From Pinguiococcus pyrenoidosus (lineage: Eukaryota > Sar > Pinguiophyceae > Pinguiochrysidales > Pinguiochrysidaceae), in NCBI GenBank assembly GCA_019677205.1, contig JAAMXY010000851.1, positions 1 through 26,594 on the forward strand: DNA of 26,594 bases. Direction: 5' to 3'. The notes under the pieces were generated by a model. That model worked only from the letters and a program-made list of their open reading frames with translations, made no database searches and was not told where the DNA came from. Both the position numbers and the translations under genes were made by a program. Of this stretch, positions 1-7,635 are shown piece after piece; the stretch's first letter is position 1, and each line of letters opens with the position of its first letter.

Positions 1-331
1 CCTCTATGGAGTTCCGGGACGGCATAGCTATGACGGCGGGTGGTGTCGCGAGGGGTTTAGATACGAGTGATGGGACTTCGGCTTGATGGGTTCTGGGAGG
101 GTCGGAAGCAAGTGGCGCGACACGAGTCCGGCCCTTCATTCTTCATAAAATGATATCTCGTCAGTATCGATATGATGCACTACTTTTAAGTATATATCGA
201 AATAGCTTAGGAGTAGTGGAACCCATTGAACCGATCTGATCCAAGTCTTGTTTCCCGCCAAAACTCTTTGAATCGCCTTTTGGCGCCCGTTTCTCCGCCG
301 CTCGCCAGCATCTTGCCTTCTATGCTTCAGC
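1..331. other. left-edge non-coding stretch
   Basis: No convincing gene was seen here. The last part is presumably the promoter and 5' leader of the gene starting at 332. A 75-codon frame on the minus strand (363-136) overlaps that gene's start and resembles nothing I know. The stretch around 150-215 is visibly more AT-rich than the neighbouring coding DNA, as expected for intergenic sequence here. Confidence 0.5.
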
Positions 332-1249
332 ATGTCGTCGAAGAAAGAGCTCCGCGCGCTCATGCGCCACCAAAGGGCGACAAATGCAGTGTCTAGGAAG
401 AAACCGAAGGTTGCGAAGCGCGCCGCCCTCGCTCCGCCGCCAAAGAAGCCCCAAAGCGCCCAAAGCGCAGTTGTCGCCGCTGAATTACCTTCCGATTTCT
501 ACTCCGACGCTAGTTTGACAGCAGCCGCTCTGCCGGAGAAGCAGCAGCGCAAAGTCGAGCGCAAGCGAGAGGAAGCCAAGGCGGTGGCGGCGCCAGAAGC
601 GCCGCCAGAGGTTGCGGAGAGCGCCGAGTGGCGCGAGTTCGAGAAGTATGTCGCGGAAGTCGATGAGAACGACGAGCAAGATGAAGCTGGCGAGGCAGTG
701 GGGAACCCTGAGGCGCTGGAAGAGGCTGTGGAGCAGGCGACCTACGATACGCGCGTGGCGGCGTTGCTTTTGAAGAGCGACAAGGTGCGGAACAAGGGCG
801 ATGGCGTGGACACTGGCGTGGACAAGGAGAGCGAGGCGACGTTGAGTCGCGTGGCGCAGGAGCTCGGCGTTCAGAGCGTCGCTGTCGAGCAAGAAGCTGA
901 GCGAGGCGGCGCGAACGAGGAAGAGGAAGAAGAAGAGGTGGCGGTCGACGAGACAACTGCGCTGGATATGCTGGGGATGCTGCAGCGACGGCGACGAGAA
1001 AAGAGACGGAGAGCAAATGCAGTTGGCGCGGACCTGAGCGGGAAGCGGCGGAAGCGAGGGAGGCGTGATGGTCACGAAGGGGGAGGCACGAATGGCTTAG
1101 AAGCAGAGGATGAAGAAGATGACGACGACAACGACAACGACGACGACGAACAAGACGAAGACGACGAACAAGACGAGGAAGAGGAAGAGGAAGAGGACGA
1201 AGACTTTGATCCGACGGCGCTCTTTGCATGGACACCAGGCAGCCTTTGA
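332..1249 (+). CDS. ZNF830-like acidic nuclear protein lacking the zinc finger
   Basis: This is a single-exon 305-residue protein. Its elements appear in the same order as in ZNF830/CCDC16, a spliceosome-associated nuclear factor. There is an N-terminal KKELRALM helix followed by basic residues (4-30), an LPSDFYSD motif (52-59) like the LPxxFFD of ZNF830, a WREFEKYV segment (100-107) followed by charged helical sequence, and a C-terminal Trp motif (ALFAW, 296-300). A basic cluster at 219-245 looks like a nuclear localisation signal. Residues 258-292 are almost purely Asp/Glu. The C2H2 finger that ZNF830 carries between its N-terminal helix and the LPxxFF motif is missing; no Cys-x2-Cys pair is present. 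The assignment rests on short motifs only. An unrelated acidic nuclear protein is the alternative. The start is the first ATG of the frame that gives this N-terminus. Confidence 0.5.
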   Translation: MSSKKELRALMRHQRATNAVSRKKPKVAKRAALAPPPKKPQSAQSAVVAAELPSDFYSDASLTAAALPEKQQRKVERKREEAKAVAAPEAPPEVAESAEWREFEKYVAEVDENDEQDEAGEAVGNPEALEEAVEQATYDTRVAALLLKSDKVRNKGDGVDTGVDKESEATLSRVAQELGVQSVAVEQEAERGGANEEEEEEEVAVDETTALDMLGMLQRRRREKRRRANAVGADLSGKRRKRGRRDGHEGGGTNGLEAEDEEDDDDNDNDDDEQDEDDEQDEEEEEEEDEDFDPTALFAWTPGSL

Positions 1250-1271
1250 TGGAGATGAAAGAGGAGGATGA

Positions 1272-1298
1272 GACACACAAGACACACAAGACACACAA
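1272..1298. repeat. 3 x 9-bp tandem repeat (gacacacaa)
   Basis: Three perfect copies of a 9-bp unit lie just downstream of the stop codon of the acidic protein gene, probably in its 3' untranslated region. Confidence 0.85.
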
Positions 1299-1582
1299 GT
1301 CTCAGCCACAGGCGGGAGGAACATCGGAGAGATTCGCAACGGAGTCTCCGCCTGACGGGCGGCTCGAAGCCTCTGCAACGGGAAAGGTTTCAGAATCCCT
1401 TTTGGGGCAGGAGCCATTTCGCTCCCAAGATCCCCAAAGAATGCTTCGCAAGTGCCGAGTCGCATCAGGCTTTGCAGCTGGTATCCAAAGGGCGGCGCGC
1501 TGGCGCCAGTACGGCGTTCCATCGCCCGATCCGCAGCTCCCCCATCGATCCATCCGCTTGGGTGCCAAGAGACTCAACGCCA

Positions 1583-1620
1583 TTCTCTTCTCTTCTCTTC
1601 TTTTCTCTTCTCTTCTCTCC
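1583..1620. repeat. pyrimidine tract of TTCTC-type units
   Basis: A nearly pure C/T stretch of about 38 bp is built from repeated TTCTC units, about 320-355 bp upstream of the E2 start codon. It could be a promoter element, the polypyrimidine tract of an unrecognised 5'-UTR intron, or a plain microsatellite. Confidence 0.8.
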
Positions 1621-1938
1621 CATACTACTCTCCTGAGTCCCCTCTCTTCTTCCCAAGCTCTTCGCCACCCACTTCAGCCGCAGCTTGGGGTCATCCCACG
1701 CCCCGCTCCCGAATCCTCTCGCCTCCCATTCCGGCGTCGTCTCCGTCCGCTGCCTCCGTCCCCTGGTCCGCGGCCCGCCCCTGCGCGCTCCCGCCTCTGC
1801 CGCCCTTCCGAGCGCCTCGTGCTTCGCGCCCCAGTCGCTCGCGGGCAGCTGTGGCGCTTGGGCCAGTCTGCCGGCGCGGCGCGCGCCTCTCCGTGTTCCG
1901 TCCGTCACGCCGGTCCGTTTTGCGCCGGGCGCGCCACG

Positions 1939-2391
1939 ATGTCCATGCGGCGCCTGAAGAAAGAGCGCGAGCGCTGCGAGGCCAACCCCGTGGAGGGCGT
2001 GGTGATCTTCTTCGGCGAGGAGCCGCTGGTGTCCACGGAGTGGACGGCTGTGGTACAGGGCGCGGACGGCAGTTTGTACGAAGGCGAAGAGTTTACGCTG
2101 CGCTTTCGCTTCTCCAGCGAATACCCGTTGGACTCTCCCGAGGTGGTGTTCGTGGGGGACTCCATTCCGGTGCATCCGCATGTGTACAGCAACGGCCACA
2201 TCTGCCTCAGCGTGCTGTACTCGGACTGGAGCCCGGCCTTGACGGTGCAAAGCCTGTGCCTAAGCATCCAGAGCATGCTGAGCTCGGCCACCGAGAAGGA
2301 GAGGCCTCCGGACGACGCGGCCTACAGCCGCCGAGTGCGCCACGCCAGCCCCAAGGACACTCTGTGGAACTTCCACGACGACAAAGCGTGA
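1939..2391 (+). CDS. UBE2W: ubiquitin-conjugating enzyme E2, UBE2W type
   Basis: This is a complete 150-residue, single-exon E2 fold. E2 enzymes carry ubiquitin as a thioester and pass it to substrates with an E3; the UBE2W branch is known for modifying protein N-termini. The diagnostic block is IPVHPHVYSNGHICLSVL (residues 76-93), with the catalytic Cys at 89. UBE2W has HPH where canonical E2s have HPN, and that change is present here (79-81). Other family signatures are the YPLDSPEVVF segment (62-71), DWSPALTVQSLCLSI (96-110) and a C-terminal His-Asp-Asp (146-148). The frame is open far upstream, but the ATG at 1939 gives the E2 N-terminal helix (MSMRRLKKER) and the usual family length, so it was chosen. 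The gene is tail-to-tail with the small membrane protein gene at 2925-3416. Confidence 0.93.
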   Translation: MSMRRLKKERERCEANPVEGVVIFFGEEPLVSTEWTAVVQGADGSLYEGEEFTLRFRFSSEYPLDSPEVVFVGDSIPVHPHVYSNGHICLSVLYSDWSPALTVQSLCLSIQSMLSSATEKERPPDDAAYSRRVRHASPKDTLWNFHDDKA

Positions 2392-2924
2392 GAACTCCGG
2401 CGTCTGCGGCCGGCGGAGCCCAGAGGGAGAGGCGCTTCAAGCCGCTTCGCTTCTTCCGCGCCTTGGAAGAGGAGGCGTTCGCGTAAACGTTGGCCTGGAA
2501 GGAAGGGACGCGGAGCAGTGATACGTGCAAGTTGTGCAGGTGCTCGTGTGAGATGGTTTTGCTGGCGCACGGTGTCGATTGGATGGGTGTAGAGATCCCG
2601 CTAGGGCTTTTGCTTCGCGCGCTCCAGAGCGGCGGACACGTTTTTTACATGGATGATACTAGTAGGATCGGCGCCCTTTTGAATGTCAATCAAGAAGAAG
2701 GCGGAGGAAACTGCAAGAAGAACGCCTTCTCCTTCTGGTGGATGATCTCCCCCGAAAACTGAGGCCTGCGTTCCTAAGGCGTCGAAGGATCGAGGATGCC
2801 TCCTTGACGCCATCTCCTCGACGACATCCTTTGCCGGCGCTCTGGAAGGTGGAGAACTTCACTCTTTCCTCGCCGCCAGGGGGGCTCTGGAGGACGAGGA
2901 GCAAGAGGAGCTACGAGCATGTCG
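2392..2924. other. convergent intergenic region
   Basis: About 530 bp separate the stop codons of two convergent genes (E2 on plus, small membrane protein on minus). I see no recognisable coding sequence, RNA or repeat; it presumably holds both 3' untranslated regions. The minus-strand gene's stop overlaps a donor-like CAG|GTGACG. A further 3' exon is therefore possible, but nothing downstream argues for one. Confidence 0.5.
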
Positions 2925-3416
2925 TCACCTGTCTGGATTGGCCTTCTCGATCAGCCCTTTGACCCCGGCAGCTAGCGAGAAAAGGATGTACGCCAGGAAA
3001 AAGCCGGTGCCAAGCGTGGTCAGCGGCCCTCCTTCCGCTCCCGCTCCTTCCGCCGCCTTGTCTACCCCGGAGACGCAGAGGGCCGGCATGCTTTCTGCCA
3101 GCAGTCCGAGCTCTTCCGTCGCTGCGAAGGCCTTCGGCGCCAGAGGCGCTTGCAGGATCAACGATCCCAAGGTCAGGAGGCCCACTTGTTGCAACGTGGG
3201 ACTCGATGGCGCCTCTCCTCCTGTCTCTCTCCTCCCAACATCTCTCGAGCGTCGATGGCCAATTGCTGGTGACATTTTTGGCCTTTTCAGACCATGCGGC
3301 GTTGGAAAGACTCTCGTGGGGGGGTTGCAACGGAAGTTCCACCGGCCTTCCACGGCTGTCCAAAGCGCCACAAAGGCCACAGCTGCCGCCACAGTACTCA
3401 GCTGCTGCACACACAT
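2925..3416 (-). CDS. small thylakoid-type membrane protein with tripartite leader
   Basis: This 163-residue protein is read from 3416 down to 2925. It has a hydrophobic signal peptide (about 1-24), then a basic, Ser/Arg/Pro-rich segment (about 25-78) like a plastid transit peptide, then a second hydrophobic stretch ending in AFA|A (about 79-98) like a thylakoid-lumen transfer signal. What remains is a short hydrophilic segment (99-133), one membrane helix (about 134-153) and a short basic tail ending KANPDR. This architecture (ER signal, transit peptide, lumenal transfer signal, single helix) matches nucleus-encoded small photosystem subunits such as PsbW, PsbX or PsbY in complex plastids, but I could not match the helix to any of them. 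There is no twin-Arg directly before the second hydrophobic stretch, so Sec or spontaneous insertion is more likely than Tat. It is divergent from the ITPase gene, with about 507 bp between starts. Confidence 0.7.
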   Translation of the reverse strand: MCVQQLSTVAAAVAFVALWTAVEGRWNFRCNPPTRVFPTPHGLKRPKMSPAIGHRRSRDVGRRETGGEAPSSPTLQQVGLLTLGSLILQAPLAPKAFAATEELGLLAESMPALCVSGVDKAAEGAGAEGGPLTTLGTGFFLAYILFSLAAGVKGLIEKANPDR

Positions 3417-3518
3417 CCCCAGACACCTGTAGCCCTGCGAAAAAGTCGGAAAAGAGACCTCAAAACCCTTTGGAAACGCTCAGTTGAACAAAATCCGCCG
3501 TACGCCCGCTAGTCCAAC

Positions 3519-3535
3519 GCCGCCGCGACGGCGGC
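3519..3535. other. short GC-rich inverted repeat
   Basis: GCCGCCG and CGGCGGC are separated by three bases, forming a 7-bp perfect stem in the divergent promoter region. In DNA this GC-rich, a stem of this size may be chance. Confidence 0.4.
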
Positions 3536-3713
3536 TTAAGCCTCTGACGTGCGCCGCTCTTCTCGCACCTCTAGTATGGCCCAGCTAGCCAAGTAAGTGG
3601 GCGAGAAGGTGGGCACAGCGAGCGGAAGCCATTGGGGCTCTCTAGCAAAGCAGAGGCCTTTCGTCAGGACGCGTACGTGTTCTTCTCCGAGAGATTCCCG
3701 GGACTCCGCTGGG

Positions 3714-3746
3714 CAATTCGGCGAATTTTCGCGGACAATTCGGCGA
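3714..3746 (+). promoter_or_regulatory. 11-bp direct repeat (caattcggcga) two helical turns apart
   Basis: Two identical 11-mers start at 3714 and 3736, a spacing of 22 bp, so both would face the same side of the helix. Between them lies TTTTCGCGG, which resembles an E2F-type site. The pair sits 178-210 bp upstream of the ITPase start. A regulatory role is inferred from position and spacing only. Confidence 0.35.
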
Positions 3747-3923
3747 TTTCCCAGCGACTTTCAGCGGTGTTGGGAAGGTCGAACCCTTTGCGAGAGGGTT
3801 TTCAAGGATTTGGAGCCACTGCACCGCGGCAGACTGCGATTCTGCTGCGAAGACTGGAAGAGAGTCCCTTTTCAGAGGGTTTCATTGCGATTCAGCGCTG
3901 GTTTGGCCCTTCCAAAGGCACTC

Positions 3924-4640
3924 ATGATGCGCCAAAAGCTTCCGATATGGGTTTTCTTGGCGTTTTGCGTCGGCAGAGGAGAGCTGTTCGCCCCGGTGGC
4001 GAGGAAATCCGCCCTTCGGGGGCTGCGGGCGTTGGAAGAGGAGGATTTCCTTGCCGAGTCCGTCGCCAAGGTCGAGAAGAAAGTGCTGACGTTCGTCACC
4101 AGCAATGAGATGAAGCTGCGAGAGGTGCAGATGATCCTCGGAGAGGATTTCCCTGCCGAAATGCGGCGCGTGGACATCGACTTGTACGAACTGCAAGGAG
4201 ACCCCGAGATCATCTCGCGAGAGAAGTGCCGCCTGGCGGCGGAGAAGGTGGACGGGCCGGTGTTTGTAGAGGATACGTCTCTCTTTCTCGACGACCTCAA
4301 CGGCCTGCCAGGCCCCTACATCAAGTGGTTCTTGGATGCGCTGGGGAATGAAGGCATCTTCCGCCTGATGAAGGCCGAAGGGAAGCACGCCGCTACGGCG
4401 CAGTGCTGCTTGGCCTTCAGTCGCGGCCGCGGCTTCGAGCCGGTGGTGTTCAAGGGAGTCTGCAAGGGCCGCCTGGTGGATCCGAAAGGAGCTGGGGGCT
4501 TTGGCTGGGACGCGCTGTTTGCCGCGGAGGGGTACGACGTCACCTTCGCGCAAATGTCCAGGGAAGAGAAGAACAAGCTGTCGCACCGGTCGCAGGCGCT
4601 GCGAATGTTTCGAGAGTACCTGGAGGAGAATCCACTGTAA
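3924..4640 (+). CDS. ITPase/HAM1-family NTP pyrophosphatase with plastid-type leader
   Basis: This enzyme hydrolyses non-canonical purine triphosphates (ITP, dITP, XTP) to monophosphates and keeps them out of nucleic acids. From the ATG at 3924 the protein has 238 residues. The family motifs are in order: TSNEMKLREV (59-68, nucleotide binding), EDTSLFLDDLNGLPGPYIKWF (116-136), GFGWDALF (192-199), and the KNKLSHRSQAL motif (216-226). The catalytic core starts near residue 52. Before it lies a hydrophobic signal peptide (about 5-17), then ELFAPVARK, where Phe22-Ala-Pro resembles the FAP motif at signal-peptide cleavage sites of plastid proteins in red-type complex plastids. Ordinary ITPases are cytosolic and lack this. 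The frame is open upstream to 3597, but a longer start would hide the signal peptide. ATGs lie at both 3924 and 3927. Confidence 0.9.
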   Translation: MMRQKLPIWVFLAFCVGRGELFAPVARKSALRGLRALEEEDFLAESVAKVEKKVLTFVTSNEMKLREVQMILGEDFPAEMRRVDIDLYELQGDPEIISREKCRLAAEKVDGPVFVEDTSLFLDDLNGLPGPYIKWFLDALGNEGIFRLMKAEGKHAATAQCCLAFSRGRGFEPVVFKGVCKGRLVDPKGAGGFGWDALFAAEGYDVTFAQMSREEKNKLSHRSQALRMFREYLEENPL

Positions 4641-5958
4641 GATGGCGGCGGCCTTTTGGGGGGGGCTCCCGACGTAGGCTCGTGGCGCCAGAACATGGTC
4701 AGGTCATCGGGCTAGTGGGGTGTACCAGATGTTGAGAAGACGGGTGACATGATACAGTATGATGTGGCGACGTATTGGCAGAGGGGTTGTCTCCGTCTGT
4801 GGACAAATCCCGAGAAGCTTTGGTGAACGGTGAGAGTCGTGCTGGAGCAGCTCATCGCTTCAGGATTCCCTTGTGAGAGTCCTTATGCGAGTTGAGCAAT
4901 ACATGGCCTTGGGAGCTCTTGCCGACGATCGTCGTGCGAGCACGTGAAGGGATAAAAGGCCCTCCTGCAGGTGAATGGGATGCGGCGGTGGCACAAGTTC
5001 AGGTGAAGCGGCGGAGAATGGACGGGCCGATCTTGTCGACCACCCCCGCAACAGGATGGCAGAAAGAGAACCGAGCAGCCAAGAAGCACTGGAAAGAAAA
5101 AAAAGTGGTCTTTGTACAGATGGAGTCAGGGATTTCCTGGCCTTTGTGTGAAGGACATCGTCGGCCTTTATGTGAAAGACATCGTCGGCCTTTATGTGAA
5201 TCACATCGTCGCTTCTTGCCATGCATCCATCTTGAGTGGAAGGATCTTCGGACTTGTATTTGGCAGGAGGCAAAGGATGCCACCGCCGCCGCTACCCCTC
5301 GCAACCGGCAGATACAAGTGCAGGACGATCGCCACATCTCGCCAAAGCACTTGAAGAGGTCTCCACCATGCCGCTGCTTCTGGTTGGAAGCGACTATGCA
5401 TTCCCAAGCGAGAGCCGAGGCTGAGAGCGGCGCAGAGGCCTCGAGACCTTAAGACCTACAGAAGACAAGACGCTCTTGTCTGCAAACCCTCCTTTCGAAC
5501 TCCTGGGATCAGCGGCGAAGCCATACTACACTTCGAATACGCCGAATACAGCAAGGCACTTGCGGCTGAGTTGTGCCGACCAATGAGCTGTGGCGTCTCG
5601 CGGTCTTCAGGTCAGGGAACTGGAGCTGCGTCGCCTACAGCATGAGCATCCCAACAAGCAAAGAAGCCGTCACATCGATTGGTCTGGGAACGGAAGTCGC
5701 CGCGCCTTGGATAGGAGATATAGCGACGTTGCAAGATGCGTCTCCGATCCGACGAACCGCCGCGCCGCCCTACCGTCCCATCCGCGGAATTGCTCATAGA
5801 CAAGGGTGCCGCAAACCCCACGAGCGCGACCAACACGCTCTAACGCCGACCAGAGTCTCACCAACTTCTGTCAGAGTCTCAGTGACCAAATGTAGTCATG
5901 GTCCTCCGGCCCCGACGTACTCGAGTCGTCTAACGCCGCATCGAAAGGCATAGGAGCC
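4641..5958. other. 1.3 kb gene-poor region
   Basis: Between the ITPase and the multi-pass membrane protein I find no gene I can support. A plus-strand frame (4892-5452, 186 codons) and minus-strand frames are open, but their translations are Arg/His/Pro-rich and have no recognisable domain. The 24-bp tandem repeat at 5141-5212 accounts for part of their openness. The last few hundred bases should hold the promoter of the gene at 5959. Confidence 0.45.
5141..5212. repeat. 3 x 24-bp tandem repeat
   Basis: Three adjacent 24-bp copies (5141, 5165, 5189) differ at a few positions; the conserved core is cctttrtgtgaa followed by acatcgtcg. The unit is a multiple of three and has no stop in the open frame of either strand, so each strand reads an 8-residue peptide repeat. 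There are no spacers, so it is not CRISPR-like. Confidence 0.85.
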
Positions 5959-7074
5959 ATGAGTGACGACGCTCGGACGCTACAGCAGTCCAGTGACTCT
6001 TCCCTAGAGGGCTCGGTCTCTCAGGGGTCCGAGGACATCGGTGAACACTGGCTTCCGCAGAGCGAGAGAGTTATGCTGGATGGGCCCATCTGTCGCTGGC
6101 GGCGGCTCGGCGGCCTGTGCGCCTTCGTCGTGCACCTCCTGAATCTGGTGGAGGACCTCACCGTCTACTTCTACTTGGACACCAGCGTCTTCCCTTTCAT
6201 TCTCCCGTTCCTACTGTTCGTGGCGCTGCCGCTGGCCGGGGCGTTAGTGAGAGAAGTCGCGAGGCCGCACCTGGTCGACGCGGCGGTCCAGGCTCTTCAG
6301 GCTGCGGCGTTCGTCATGCTGACCTCGTACAACTGGGTTACGGTGGCCATCTGCGTCAGCTGCTTCGCGGCTCAAGCCGTCTTGATCATCTTGAAGTCTT
6401 TTCTGGTCCATCGAACCGAAGCCGAGGTCGTGAAACTGTCGGCGAGCTCGATGCCGTTACCGCCGCTCACGATGCCCAAGCTGTGCTTCGGCCTCTTGTG
6501 GGCCGCGGGGACCGTGGCGGTGGTGCTGGTGCTGCTGTTCCAGCCCAACTCGCCTTTCCGGACGCCTTGGTACGAGCTGTTCTCCCTGGCGCTCACTTGG
6601 CTGGCCTCGGGCTACCTGGAGGCCAAGATGCACTTCACGGAGTTTCTCAAGCAGGCGGCGATGATCGCGGGGTCCGAGGACGACCTCCCCGTGCAGTACC
6701 TCCTCGGGATCATCTGGGAGCTCCTGGACCTCCACCACCTGTATCCCCTGGACCGAGGCACGATCGTGGGGAAGCTGAGGGACAATGGGCTCGAGGAGTC
6801 CGTGGTGCTTCCGCGCCTCCAGGCCTTCGACGGCTTGCTCAGTCTATTCTCCCTGGCGATCTACGCCATGCAGTTTGTCGTCTCGTGCCTGTATCTCGCC
6901 TCGGGGGACATCCAAGCAACCTTCGACTTGGTGTGGGTCATCATCATGATCGGTTTCTTCAGCTTTGGGGTCAGTTGTAGTCTATTCGTCAGGCTGTGTC
7001 TCGTCAATGACGATGAGCCGCCCAGGAGCAAGCTGCCGCTGTGCGAGGAGAATGGAGGAGCGCCTTCCTCGTAG
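5959..7074 (+). CDS. multi-pass membrane protein of unknown family
   Basis: This is a 371-residue single-exon protein. Residues 1-45 are Ser/Asp/Glu-rich and probably cytosolic. Hydrophobic segments follow at about 52-72, 77-98, 109-122, 125-148, 173-194, 205-220, 293-313 and 322-345, giving about seven or eight membrane passes. A larger hydrophilic loop (221-290) contains an acidic patch and a WELLDLHHLYPLDRG stretch. The tail (347-371) is charged and Pro-rich. No signal peptide, transporter signature or pore motif was recognised, so I give no function. The start ATG sits in a good eukaryotic context (gagccATGa). It is convergent with the BAR-SH3 gene, with about 560 bp between stops. Confidence 0.8.
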   Translation: MSDDARTLQQSSDSSLEGSVSQGSEDIGEHWLPQSERVMLDGPICRWRRLGGLCAFVVHLLNLVEDLTVYFYLDTSVFPFILPFLLFVALPLAGALVREVARPHLVDAAVQALQAAAFVMLTSYNWVTVAICVSCFAAQAVLIILKSFLVHRTEAEVVKLSASSMPLPPLTMPKLCFGLLWAAGTVAVVLVLLFQPNSPFRTPWYELFSLALTWLASGYLEAKMHFTEFLKQAAMIAGSEDDLPVQYLLGIIWELLDLHHLYPLDRGTIVGKLRDNGLEESVVLPRLQAFDGLLSLFSLAIYAMQFVVSCLYLASGDIQATFDLVWVIIMIGFFSFGVSCSLFVRLCLVNDDEPPRSKLPLCEENGGAPSS

Positions 7075-7635
7075 AACTAGGCTCACCTGAAGAGCCAAGA
7101 CAGGCTGAACTGCCTCGAGGATCGTGCCCTTTTGTCTAGAGGTTCGATGACGCTGGTCATGGTTTTTGCAAGAAGAGCATTTCGGTGGCAAGCATTTGTT
7201 CTGGTGCCGCGTCGTCCGTGACAAGAGCATCGAGTTTCCGTGCAAGGTAAGAGGCTCGTTGGTTCCCCCGCATATCTTGCCACATAACGGGAAGATCCTT
7301 TCTCACACCACATGCCAAACGAAACGCGTGCTCTGTTGACACACCCAAGACGGAACACACACAAGCAGCTGGGACGGCCGACGCATCTGCAGATCTTTCT
7401 CCGTCGTCTAGTCCGCAGCGCTTCTCTTCCTGCCTCTACTCAATGAAGTCCTTTCGAAATGCAACTCTTTTTTTCCTCCGCCGCGAGAACGGCGCTCCGT
7501 CATAGAGCCGCCCTGCAAAGACGTCCTCGCTGTCTCGAGGGACTGAAACAGATGGTAAGACACCGGAGTCGCGGTCTTTCGCTCCCAAAACACTCCTGAT
7601 GTCAATGGAGACTTGACAGCAGCAACGCGACATTT
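7075..7635. other. convergent intergenic region
   Basis: About 560 bp lie between the stop codons of the membrane protein (+) and the BAR-SH3 gene (-). The short frames present have no recognisable product. It presumably holds the two 3' untranslated regions; no repeat or RNA was seen. Confidence 0.5.

Larger units (their letters stand above)
1250..1938. other. intergenic region before the E2 gene
   Basis: About 690 bp lie between the acidic protein and the E2. The region holds a three-copy 9-bp repeat (1272-1298) and a long pyrimidine tract of TTCTC units (1583-1620), then GC-rich sequence running to the E2 start. The E2 frame stays open back to 1228, but the upstream reading is low-complexity Ser/Pro/Arg and resembles no domain, so I treat it as 3' and 5' untranslated sequence plus promoter. 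Confidence 0.5.
3417..3923. promoter_or_regulatory. divergent promoter region, small thylakoid-type protein / ITPase
   Basis: About 507 bp separate two divergent start codons, so the stretch must hold both promoters and 5' leaders. It contains a 7-bp-stem hairpin (3519-3535) and an 11-bp direct repeat (3714-3724 and 3736-3746) around a TTTTCGCGG element. The ITPase frame is open back to 3597, but that extension lacks family similarity and would bury the signal peptide. Confidence 0.5.

Noticed and set aside
1228-1938. In-frame upstream extension of the E2 gene
   Set aside because: Open, but Ser/Pro/Arg low complexity containing the TTCTC tract. The ATG at 1939 gives the normal UBE2W N-terminus and length.
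3597-3923. In-frame upstream extension of the ITPase
   Set aside because: It would add 109 residues with no similarity and bury the signal peptide; the ATG at 3924 is more sensible.
5141-5212. Possible CRISPR-like array
   Set aside because: Copies are directly adjacent with no spacers, and the window is plainly eukaryotic.
4892-5452. 186-codon plus-strand frame in the gene-poor region
   Set aside because: No domain, compositionally odd, and openness is partly due to the 24-bp repeat. It may be real but cannot be supported.
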